From Candidatus Omnitrophota bacterium (GTDB taxonomy: Bacteria; Omnitrophota; Gorgyraeia; Tantalellales; Tantalellaceae), in assembly GCA_030631915.1 (NCBI GenBank), contig DAOVKF010000006.1:1-22889 (forward strand): a stretch of 22,889 nucleotides of DNA, given 5' to 3'. The notes under the pieces are model-generated. The model saw only the letters and a program-made list of their open reading frames with translations, was not told where the DNA came from and ran no database searches. The position numbers were made by a program, and so were the translations under genes. Positions 16,284-22,889 of this stretch are shown here, in pieces. The first letter of the stretch is position 1. Each line of letters begins with the position of its first letter.

Positions 16284-17228
16284 ATGGGCACAGGAAGAAT
16301 ATCAATAATTTTACCGCTCCTGATCGCTTTATGTTCCCCGGCTCTGGCGGCGGACCGCGTGGAGGTCGAAGCCGCCGTTGACAGGGACGACGTCGTCATA
16401 GGCGGCAGGGTGCGGCTTGAGGTCACGGCGCGCAATGTCAGGGGTATGGATGTTTCTTTCCCGGAGCGTCCGGAACGGCTGGGCGATTTTTCCTTTATCG
16501 GGTCCCGTGCCGCGAAGTCAGGGTGGATCGGACGCGGGACCGCCGGGATGACGTACGTGCTGGGCATATACACCACAGGGACGCATGTTATACCGCCCGT
16601 AAAGGTGCGATACAAGCCTCCTGACGCGGCAGACTGGAGCACACTGGAAACCCGTCAGATCCCCGTGAACGTTCGGAGCCTTTTAACGGACGCGGAGGCC
16701 GACATAAGGGACATAAAAGGCCTGGCCGGTTTCAGGCGCCGCGGGTTGCTGATATTTTTCACGGTCATGTCCCTGATCTTCGCCGCGGCGCTGGCCGGTT
16801 GGGCGCTGTGGAGGAGGAAGCGGAAGAGTTTCCCTGCCGAAGCGGCCGGCCCGGTCCCCGCGCATGTAACAGCGTATGGAGAGCTGAGCGGGTTGAAAAG
16901 CATGGACCTGCCGGGACAGGGAAAGGTAAAAGAGTATTATATCCGTCTTTCGGAGATCGTGAGACATTATATTGAGAGCAGATTTTCTTACCGCGCCCCT
17001 GAGATGACCACGGAAGAATTCCTGAATTACGTCAACCAGGCGCGGGAGCTCAAGCGGGAACACAAGGATCTCCTGAGAAAGTTTCTCACGCATTGTGATA
17101 TGGTCAAGTTCGCGAAATACGGCCCCACGTCCCTGGAGATACTTGACAGTTTTGGTCTGGCCGAGGATTTTGTCGATCAGACGAAACTCGACAGGGAGGA
17201 TCCACACCGGGCGGAGGGGCCCTGGTAG
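16284..17228 (+). CDS. Short BatD-like membrane protein with DUF4381-type tail
   Basis: This 314-residue protein has a signal peptide (1-22, ending ALAA) and a beta-rich periplasmic region (about 24-132) like the N-terminal repeat of BatD. A membrane helix lies at about 155-176 (LLIFFTVMSLIFAAALAGWALW), with basic residues on both sides. The helical cytoplasmic tail contains YYIRLSEIVRHYIESRF and, near 270-278, HCDMVKFAK. The same tail pattern recurs at the end of the large BatD downstream (GCDMVRYAS), so the two genes share an architecture. It sits between the DUF58 and BatA genes, four bases after the former. It probably belongs to the membrane part of the MoxR-Bat complex; the molecular function of this family is unknown to me. 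Confidence 0.75.
   Translation: MGTGRISIILPLLIALCSPALAADRVEVEAAVDRDDVVIGGRVRLEVTARNVRGMDVSFPERPERLGDFSFIGSRAAKSGWIGRGTAGMTYVLGIYTTGTHVIPPVKVRYKPPDAADWSTLETRQIPVNVRSLLTDAEADIRDIKGLAGFRRRGLLIFFTVMSLIFAAALAGWALWRRKRKSFPAEAAGPVPAHVTAYGELSGLKSMDLPGQGKVKEYYIRLSEIVRHYIESRFSYRAPEMTTEEFLNYVNQARELKREHKDLLRKFLTHCDMVKFAKYGPTSLEILDSFGLAEDFVDQTKLDREDPHRAEGPW
17191..17212 (+). repeat. 22-nt dispersed repeat, copy 2
   Basis: It is identical to 12127-12148. Here it is in frame within the last codons of the short BatD-like gene, encoding REDPHRA. In copy 1 the same reading gives REDPHRA followed by a stop two codons later, although no gene is apparent there. Confidence 0.75.
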
Positions 17229-17236
17229 GAACATGG

Positions 17237-17250
17237 TAAACGATCGTTTA
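17237..17250. promoter_or_regulatory. Perfect 14-bp palindrome upstream of batA
   Basis: TAAACGATCGTTTA is fully self-complementary. It lies in the 66-base gap before batA, the widest gap inside the MoxR-Bat cluster. A dimeric regulator could bind here. No convincing promoter was found beside it. Confidence 0.35.
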
Positions 17251-17294
17251 TACTCCGGTACTCGCTGAATTTAAAGGAAAGAGGGATATGGCTG

Positions 17295-18296
17295 ATGCGG
17301 TTTGTTAATTTCTGGGCGCTTGGTTTAAGCGTTTTTATACCCCTGCTGGTCTATACGGCGAAAAAGTTCGAGAACAGGATGCGCAGTTCGTTCCGTTTCC
17401 CGGACCAGGGCCTTATCAGGGGCCTGAAACCGTCCCTGCGCCTGAGATCAAGCGGTAATGTCGTGTACCTGCGCGCGCTGTGTCTTTTGCTCATTGTCCT
17501 GGCGATAGCCCGGCCGCAGCTCCCTGTCCAGGAGACAAAGGTCTTTGTCGAAGGTGTGGATATCGTTCTCGTTATCGACACTTCCGGCAGTATGCGCGCC
17601 ATGGATTTCGAGATGGGCGGAAAACGCTTTGACCGGCTGACCGTGGTCAAGAACGTCGTGGAGGAGTTTATCAAAAAAAGGCCGAACGACAGGATAGCCC
17701 TGGTGGCTTTTGCCTCGCTGGCCTATACCGTCTGCCCGCTTACGCTTGACCATGACTGGGTGGGAAGGAACCTTGAGAGGGTCAGGATCGGGATGATAGC
17801 GGACGGCACGGCCATAGGCTCAGCAATAAGCGCCGCGCTTAACAGATTTAAAGGGACAGAGGCGAAGGACAAGGTAATAATACTGCTGACCGACGGCAGG
17901 AACAATGCCGGAAAGGTCTCTCCGCTTTCCGCGGCGGAAGCGGCAAACGCGCTCGGCGTTAGAATATACGCCATCGGCACCGGGACAAAAGGGCTCGTCC
18001 CTTTCCCGGTAAAGAACATGTTCGGTGATACGGTATTACAGCCGGTGGAGATAGAAATAGATGAGGGACTTCTGAAGAAAATGGCCGGTATAACGGATGG
18101 GAGGTATTTCAGGGCGACCGATACGGTGGGCCTCTGGGATATTTACCGGGAGATAGACAGGCTGGAGAAGACGGAAATAGAGGAAAGGGGATATAACCGT
18201 TACAGGGAGCTGTTCGGGGTTTTTCTTTTTCCGGCGCTGTGTCTTTTGCTCATGGAGATCGTATTGTCCGGCACGTTGTTGAGGAGGATACCCTGA
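17295..18296 (+). CDS. batA: BatA-like membrane VWA protein
   Basis: This 333-residue protein has two N-terminal hydrophobic segments (about 6-22 and 58-73, ALCLLLIVLAIARPQLP). A VWA domain follows (about 88-285), then a C-terminal membrane helix (about 307-329). The metal site is complete: D95-T-S97-G-S99, a threonine in IADGTAIGSA, and the aspartate of LLTDGRNN. This is the standard plan of Bacteroides BatA, linked there to aerotolerance, though its biochemical role is unclear. GAGGGA at 17281-17286 serves as ribosome site. The BatB-like gene begins directly after its stop codon, so the two are almost certainly co-translated. It was told apart from BatB by order and by the arginine-proline-glutamine (ARPQ) context. 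Confidence 0.88.
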   Translation: MRFVNFWALGLSVFIPLLVYTAKKFENRMRSSFRFPDQGLIRGLKPSLRLRSSGNVVYLRALCLLLIVLAIARPQLPVQETKVFVEGVDIVLVIDTSGSMRAMDFEMGGKRFDRLTVVKNVVEEFIKKRPNDRIALVAFASLAYTVCPLTLDHDWVGRNLERVRIGMIADGTAIGSAISAALNRFKGTEAKDKVIILLTDGRNNAGKVSPLSAAEAANALGVRIYAIGTGTKGLVPFPVKNMFGDTVLQPVEIEIDEGLLKKMAGITDGRYFRATDTVGLWDIYREIDRLEKTEIEERGYNRYRELFGVFLFPALCLLLMEIVLSGTLLRRIP

Positions 18297-19304
18297 ATGA
18301 AGTTCGGCGCTTTACATATGGCGGTATTATTGTGGCTTTTGCCGGCGGTCATGTTGTTCTATGTATGGGCCGGCAGGAGGCGGAAGAAAGCCCTTGAGAG
18401 ATTCGCTCATGACGCGCTCCTGCCGGAGATCGCGATGTCCTTCGACGAACGGAAAAAGAAGATAAAGACATTGATGATCGCTGCCGCGTTGCTTTTTATC
18501 CTTATCGCGTTCATACGGCCCCAGTGGGGGTTCAGCTGGCAGGAAATAAAGCGGCAGGGGCTGGACATACTGATAGCCGTGGATACGTCCAACAGCATGC
18601 TGGCTGAGGATGTTCTCCCCAACAGGCTGGAACGCTCGAAACTGGCTATCATGGACCTGGTGAGAAAAATGAAAGGCGACAGGATAGGGCTAATCGCTTT
18701 TTCGGGAACGGCTTTTCTTCAATGTCCGCTGACATTGGATTACAACGGTTTTTTGCTTTCCCTGGAAGATATAAGCGTCGACACTATCCCGGTGGGCGGC
18801 ACCTCGCTTTCCAACGCGGTCTATACCGCTGTGGACAGCTATGGAGGCGGGAAGAAAAAGCACAAGATACTGATAATAATAACCGACGGCGAGGACCTCG
18901 AGGGCGGGGTCGACAGGGCAATAGCCAGGGCCAGGGCCGCCGGAGTAACGATATTCTGCGTGGGGATAGGGACTGCCGGGGGGGAGCTTATACCGATGAG
19001 GGGCGAAGCCGGAAAGATGTCGTTTCTCAAGGATCCGGAGGGGAACGCCGTTAAGACACGGCTTGATGAGGACGTTCTTCAGCGTATCGCCCTGGGGACC
19101 GGAGGCATGTACGTGGGCGCGAGCGGCGCGGAGTTCGGCCTGGACCTTATATACGAGCAGCGGCTTTCTAAATTAGAGAAAGAGGAGTTTAAGGCCAGGA
19201 TGGAAAAAAGATACAGGGAAAGGTTTCAGATACCTCTTTGCGTGGCGCTCCTGTTCCTGTTTATTGAGCCGCTTGTAGGGGACCGCCGCAGGGGAGAGTG
19301 TTAG
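18297..19304 (+). CDS. batB: BatB-like membrane VWA protein
   Basis: This 335-residue paralogue of the preceding gene has membrane segments at about 8-24 and 57-73, a VWA domain from about 88, and a C-terminal hydrophobic helix (about 312-328). The metal site is D96-T-S98-N-S100, with VGGTSLSNA and IITDGED supplying the other ligands. DTSNSMLAEDV followed by PNRLERSK is a characteristic BatB stretch. The start abuts the batA stop (TGAATG), with GGAGG about eight bases upstream inside batA. It is expected to pair with BatA in the membrane and to be acted on by the MoxR ATPase. Confidence 0.9.
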   Translation: MKFGALHMAVLLWLLPAVMLFYVWAGRRRKKALERFAHDALLPEIAMSFDERKKKIKTLMIAAALLFILIAFIRPQWGFSWQEIKRQGLDILIAVDTSNSMLAEDVLPNRLERSKLAIMDLVRKMKGDRIGLIAFSGTAFLQCPLTLDYNGFLLSLEDISVDTIPVGGTSLSNAVYTAVDSYGGGKKKHKILIIITDGEDLEGGVDRAIARARAAGVTIFCVGIGTAGGELIPMRGEAGKMSFLKDPEGNAVKTRLDEDVLQRIALGTGGMYVGASGAEFGLDLIYEQRLSKLEKEEFKARMEKRYRERFQIPLCVALLFLFIEPLVGDRRRGEC

Positions 19305-19332
19305 GCTCAAGGTTGAGACCGGGGGAGAGACA

Positions 19333-20268
19333 GTGTTATCGAAGTTCGGGTTGTCAGTGGGAATGCCGGTTGTCGTCTTGTTTTGCCTGGCGGCAAACGC
19401 CGACGGGGCGTCGGCGGTAAGCAGGGCAAAACAGGCTGACAGGTTGTATCAGGAAAGCAGATACGAGGAGGCCTTGAAGCGATACGACGAAGCGCTTTCA
19501 CTGAGGCCGGAAGACCCCGTCATACAGTATAACCGGGCCTCGGCTTTTTACCGCAAGAGGGAATTCGCGAAAGCCTTGAACGCGTTTCTGGCGTCGTTCG
19601 GCGCGGGAGAGGAACGGATCGAAGCACCGGCCATTTATAACGCGGGTAACAGCAGGTTCAGGATGGGAGAGGCAGAGGAGAAGCCCGATCCCCAGTCCGC
19701 CATGTCGAATTACAAGGAAGCGGCGGAATTCTACAGGAAAGGTATCGAGCTTTGTCCGCAAGACGATGACGTCAAGTACAATTACGAGTTTACGTTGAAG
19801 AAGATCCGCGAACTCGAGGAGCGGCAGAAGGAGAAGGAGCAGCAGCAGCAAAAGGAACAGCAAAAGGAACAGCAAAAGGGACAGCAGAAGGGACAGGAGA
19901 AGGAACAGCAAAAGCAGCAGCAGAAGGAACAGCAGAAAGAGCGGGAAAAAGAACAGCAGAAGGAGAAAGAGAAGGAGAACGATCAGGAGCAGGAACAGCA
20001 ACAAAGGGATGAGCAGAAAGAGGAACGGAAAGAGCAGGACGGGAAGGAACAGGAAGATGAGCGGAGAGGGCGCGCTCCTGAGCCCGGGGACGAAAACCGG
20101 GTTCCGGAAAGCGCGGGGCCTGATACAATGGAAAGGCCTGAAGGCCGCATGACAGAAGAAGAGGCGAACATGATGTTAAGGGGCCAGGAAGAGGAGGAAG
20201 CGGAGATGCGTGCCGCGATGAGGAAGAAAAAAGCGGCCGGCCGTCCACAGGTCCTCAAGAACTGGTAG
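19333..20268 (+). CDS. batC: BatC-like TPR protein with Gln/Lys/Glu-rich tail
   Basis: This 311-residue protein starts at a GTG with GGGGGAGAGA upstream. It has a signal peptide (about 1-27) and TPR units at about 30-155 (ADRLYQESRYEEALKRYDEALSLRPEDP, then YNAGNSRFRMGE). An extremely biased stretch at about 158-245 is made of Q, K and E, and an acidic end (MTEEEANMMLRGQEEEEAEM) finishes in VLKNW. A TPR protein with a low-complexity tail and an end rich in E and K closing in W is typical of BatC in this gene position. It probably acts in the periplasm as a scaffold. Part of the biased region is a 12-base tandem repeat in the DNA. Confidence 0.85.
   Translation: MLSKFGLSVGMPVVVLFCLAANADGASAVSRAKQADRLYQESRYEEALKRYDEALSLRPEDPVIQYNRASAFYRKREFAKALNAFLASFGAGEERIEAPAIYNAGNSRFRMGEAEEKPDPQSAMSNYKEAAEFYRKGIELCPQDDDVKYNYEFTLKKIRELEERQKEKEQQQQKEQQKEQQKGQQKGQEKEQQKQQQKEQQKEREKEQQKEKEKENDQEQEQQQRDEQKEERKEQDGKEQEDERRGRAPEPGDENRVPESAGPDTMERPEGRMTEEEANMMLRGQEEEEAEMRAAMRKKKAAGRPQVLKNW
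19849..19980 (+). repeat. 12-bp tandem repeat, 11 units, inside batC
   Basis: Eleven consecutive 12-base units of the form CAAAAGGAACAG encode QKEQ and variants (QKGQ, EKEQ, QKQQ, QKER, EKEN). The first two units are identical and later ones diverge. A unit length of four codons keeps the frame when copies are gained or lost, so length may vary among strains. Confidence 0.85.
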
Positions 20269-20280
20269 AGTAGTGGATTT

Positions 20281-22122
20281 ATGATCCGTAAAATTATTAT
20301 ATTATTGACGATAGCCGTGCCGATCTTCTCCGCGGATCCTGCCCTGCCCCGGGAGCAAAGGCTTGAGGCGGCGCTGGAGAGGTCCCGGGTATCCCTAGGG
20401 AACCCGGTCTATCTCAATGTGACTTTTTACGGCAGTCAGGATATAGCCATGCCGGATATGCCGGTAGTGGCCGGCCTGCGCATCAAATACGTGGGGCCTG
20501 CCACGCAGGTATCGATCATTAACGGGAAGATCTCCAGGTCTATCACGCATTCATATCTGGTCATTTCGAAAAAGGAGGGCAATTTCAAGATAGGTCCTTT
20601 CTTTACGGAGTACCGGGGAGAGACCTATTCCGCCGCTCCTGTAATGCTTGCCGTTTACGGCACCCCGTCCGTCCGTCCGCCTCCTGTCCGGGGCCCTGCC
20701 GCGCCTAAATTCACGCCCGCTGAAAAGCCTTATTCAGGCGACAGGGTCTTCCTTGTGATGAAGACGCCGAAAAGGACGGTATATATCAACGAAATAATCC
20801 CCGTTACTGTAACGCTGTATGTTGATGAAATGCGGCTTAAGGAGATAGAGTATCCGGTGTTCGGCCATGAAGGTTTTTCAGCGGAGGAATGGGAGGAACC
20901 ACGGAAGCGGCAGGAGACCCGTGATGGTATCCGGTACCACGTACTGGTCTTCCGGATAAATCTGTTCGGGATAAAAGAAGGGACTTATGCCCTGGGGCCG
21001 GCAAACCTGGGGTGCAAGGTTGTCGTGCCGAAGCGGTCCGCGGGCCGGCCCTCGTTTTTCGGGAGAAGAAGTGTCTTTGATGATGATTTTTTCTCGGATA
21101 TATTCAAGAGATATGAGATGTATCCGCTGGAAGTCGAGTCAGACCCTGTGGAGATGACCATTTTGCCCTTTCCTGAAAAAGACAGGCCTCTGGATTTTCG
21201 GGGGGCGGTAGGAGATTTCAGCATGGAGACGCATTGTGAACCGCGTAAGGTCAGGGTGGGTGATCCGCTCACGGTCCGCATGATAATCACAGGGACCGGT
21301 AATATGGATACCGTCACCGCGCCTGAGGTAAAAGACGGAGAGGATTTCAAGATATACGAACCCCAGGTCACGAAAAAAGAGCGGATGAAGACCTATGAAC
21401 AGATCATCATCCCCAAGACGGATGAGATGAAAGAGATACCGGGTATCTCATTCAGTTTTTTCGACCCCCGGACAGGACGGTATAAGACCATAGAGGAGCC
21501 TCCGCTGCCCGTGGAAGTCGCGGCAAGGCCGGAATCCGAGAAAGCCGTGAAGATAGTCTCAATGGCCGGGAAGGAACAGATGTTCTATCCTCCGGAAAAG
21601 CTGGGGCAGGATATCATCCACATAAAGGAGAATATCGGGGACCTGCGGGAAAAAGGCGGCTTTTTTTATAACAATATCTTTTTCTGGGCCGGGCAGCTTG
21701 TGCCGCTGGGATTCCTGCTCGCTTTTTACGCGGCGCACAGGAGGAAAGAGAAAATAAGGACCGACAGGCGGTACGCCCGTTCATTAGAGGCGCCTGCCGG
21801 GGCGAAAAGAGGCATCAGAAAGGCCGGTATGTGTCTCAGGAAGAATGATGCGGCCGGGTTCTATGATGCCGTGTTCAGGACGCTGCAGGAATACCTGGGC
21901 AATAAGTTCGATATGGCCGGCGGAAGTATCACGGCGCAGGTGGTGGAGGATAAGCTGAGGCCGGCCGGATGCGATGAGAACGTGCTCAGGCAGATCCGGG
22001 AGGTGTTCGCGGGCTGCGACATGGTGCGGTACGCTTCCGCGATCCCCGGCGGAGAGAAGGCCAAAGAGGTCCTTGAAAAAGTAAGGAAGATAATCGACTC
22101 TCTGGAGAGGACAAGGCTATGA
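20281..22122 (+). CDS. batD: BatD-like protein
   Basis: This 613-residue protein has a signal peptide (about 1-24). A long periplasmic part of several beta-sandwich repeats follows (LEAALERSRVSLGNPVYLNVTFYG and later METHCEPRKVRVGDPLTVRMIITGTGNMD are typical repeat openings). One membrane helix lies at about 464-487 and a cytoplasmic helical domain at about 500-613. The tail motif CDMVRYAS at about 579-586 matches the tail of the shorter BatD-like protein upstream. BatD of Bacteroides and Leptospira has the same signal peptide, beta repeats and helix layout. It overlaps batE by four bases (ATGA). The ribosome site is weak. Confidence 0.88.
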   Translation: MIRKIIILLTIAVPIFSADPALPREQRLEAALERSRVSLGNPVYLNVTFYGSQDIAMPDMPVVAGLRIKYVGPATQVSIINGKISRSITHSYLVISKKEGNFKIGPFFTEYRGETYSAAPVMLAVYGTPSVRPPPVRGPAAPKFTPAEKPYSGDRVFLVMKTPKRTVYINEIIPVTVTLYVDEMRLKEIEYPVFGHEGFSAEEWEEPRKRQETRDGIRYHVLVFRINLFGIKEGTYALGPANLGCKVVVPKRSAGRPSFFGRRSVFDDDFFSDIFKRYEMYPLEVESDPVEMTILPFPEKDRPLDFRGAVGDFSMETHCEPRKVRVGDPLTVRMIITGTGNMDTVTAPEVKDGEDFKIYEPQVTKKERMKTYEQIIIPKTDEMKEIPGISFSFFDPRTGRYKTIEEPPLPVEVAARPESEKAVKIVSMAGKEQMFYPPEKLGQDIIHIKENIGDLREKGGFFYNNIFFWAGQLVPLGFLLAFYAAHRRKEKIRTDRRYARSLEAPAGAKRGIRKAGMCLRKNDAAGFYDAVFRTLQEYLGNKFDMAGGSITAQVVEDKLRPAGCDENVLRQIREVFAGCDMVRYASAIPGGEKAKEVLEKVRKIIDSLERTRL

Positions 22123-22883
22123 GGCAGGGTAAATTGATCTGTATGTGGGTATTGTTCACCGTTTTTATGACCTGTCTTTCATTCGGTGAAGAGGCTGTTA
22201 AGCCCGAGCGTTTGTTTTACGCCGGCAACGACTATTACGAAAAAGGCGATTACGCGAAAGCCATAGCGGAATATGAAAAGATAATCGCCTCGGGATACGA
22301 GAGCGCTTATGTGTATTACAACCTGGGCAACGCGTATTTCAGGGCCGGAAGACCCGGGAAAGCCATGCTTAATTATGAAAGAGCGAAGCGGCTCATGCCG
22401 GGAAACGCGGACATTGACGCTAACTATAAGTTCGTGCGCGCAAAAACCAGAGGACCTGTTCTGACGCGGCGGGGTGTATGGGAATGGCGGCCTTTAAGGC
22501 GGTATTATGAAAGCTTTACCGTGGACGGCCTGTTATGGATATCGTCCGCTCTGTACGTGCTGGCCGCTGTTATCTTTGCTGTCACGATCTACAGGCGTTA
22601 TGCCGCCCGCCGTTTTATTATAGCGGCTTTACTTGTTCTTCTGTGCGCGGTCTGTAATCTGTTCGTTGTATGGCATAAGGCCGGCGGAATAGGGCGCGAG
22701 GCGGTCATTATCGCCCCTCGGGCGGAGGCCCGTTACGGGCCGTTCGATCCCGCGACGGTCTTTTTTAAACTGCATGAAGGCATGAAAGTAACGGTGCTTG
22801 GGGAAAAGGGAGACTGGTATAAGGTAAGACGGGCCGACGGCAAAAAGGGCTGGATACACGGCGAAGACGCGGAGCTTATCTGA
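22119..22883 (+). CDS. batE: BatE-like protein: TPR, two membrane helices, SH3-like domain
   Basis: This 254-residue protein begins with a signal-like segment (1-23). TPR units follow at about 30-105 (AGNDYYEKGDYAKAIAEYEKII, YYNLGNAYFRAGRPGKAMLNYERA). Membrane helices lie at about 138-158 and 165-184, and a C-terminal bacterial SH3-type domain at about 194-254 (ARYGPFDPATVFFKLHEGMKVTVLGEKGDWYKVRRADGKKGWIH). SH3b domains often bind cell-wall peptides, which would tie the complex to peptidoglycan. The start lies in an ATGA overlap with batD. BatE proteins carry this TPR, membrane and SH3 layout. Confidence 0.87.
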   Translation: MRQGKLICMWVLFTVFMTCLSFGEEAVKPERLFYAGNDYYEKGDYAKAIAEYEKIIASGYESAYVYYNLGNAYFRAGRPGKAMLNYERAKRLMPGNADIDANYKFVRAKTRGPVLTRRGVWEWRPLRRYYESFTVDGLLWISSALYVLAAVIFAVTIYRRYAARRFIIAALLVLLCAVCNLFVVWHKAGGIGREAVIIAPRAEARYGPFDPATVFFKLHEGMKVTVLGEKGDWYKVRRADGKKGWIHGEDAELI

Positions 22884-22889
22884 ATGGCG
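22884..22889 (+). CDS. Possible start of the next gene, cut by window end
   Basis: ATGGCG follows the batE stop directly (TGAATGGCG), the same arrangement as batA/batB. Only two codons are present, so nothing can be said about the product. Confidence 0.25.

Noticed and set aside
19498..20004. Minus-strand frame of 168 codons, almost all Leu and Phe, looking like a membrane protein
   Set aside because: It is the reverse complement of the Gln/Lys/Glu-rich repeat of batC; the composition comes from the repeat and no ribosome site or neighbour supports it.

Overview
The window is a compact, almost gap-free stretch of bacterial chromosome. All 17 recognisable full-length genes lie on the + strand. 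No tRNA, rRNA, CRISPR array or transposase gene was seen, and no gene-free stretch exceeds about 145 bases. The host looks like a diderm (Gram-negative) bacterium. It has apolipoprotein N-acyltransferase, ExbB/ExbD, many proteins with signal peptides, and a long SecA with extra segments like those I recall from Bacteroidota and PVC-type SecA. Moderate-to-high GC, the gene order and the short UvrC make a PVC-related lineage such as Candidatus Omnitrophota my best guess. That is inference from memory, not proof.

Region 1 (1-2673) holds uvrC, a nucleotide-excision-repair nuclease unusually short for the family, followed by a visibly AT-richer two-gene cassette. The cassette encodes a winged-helix/minimal nucleotidyltransferase protein (MNT) and a HEPN protein, the pairing of MNT/HEPN toxin-antitoxin modules. 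It sits between two copies of a 33-nt perfect direct repeat. An inverted partial copy of the repeat forms a strong palindrome across the end of uvrC and supplies its last codons. The cassette has its own sigma70-type promoter with a near-palindrome at the predicted start site.

Region 2 (2625-8451) holds prfB, which carries the classical programmed +1 frameshift, then secA and lnt. All three are tightly packed behind a good extended -10 promoter. They serve translation termination, protein export and lipoprotein maturation.

Region 3 (8504-13819) encodes an ExbB/TolQ-type channel protein, an ExbD/TolR-type partner, a 795-residue periplasmic TPR protein, and a 550-residue protein that appears to join a TonB/TolA-like N-terminal anchor (S-x3-H in the membrane helix) to a von Willebrand A (VWA) domain with an intact metal site. 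In gene order this chimera occupies the TonB/TolA position. It is the most unusual item in the window.

Region 4 (13840-22889) starts with a cytidine/guanine-deaminase-family gene. A MoxR-Bat cluster follows: MoxR ATPase, DUF58 protein, a short BatD-like protein, BatA and BatB (membrane VWA proteins), BatC (TPR plus a Gln/Lys/Glu-rich tail), BatD and BatE (TPR plus SH3-like). MoxR ATPases generally act on VWA partners. Four proteins with a DxSxS metal-binding motif, two of them next to TPR proteins, lie within about 7 kb of a proton-driven ExbBD pair. This suggests, as inference, one envelope-associated machine or two cooperating ones.
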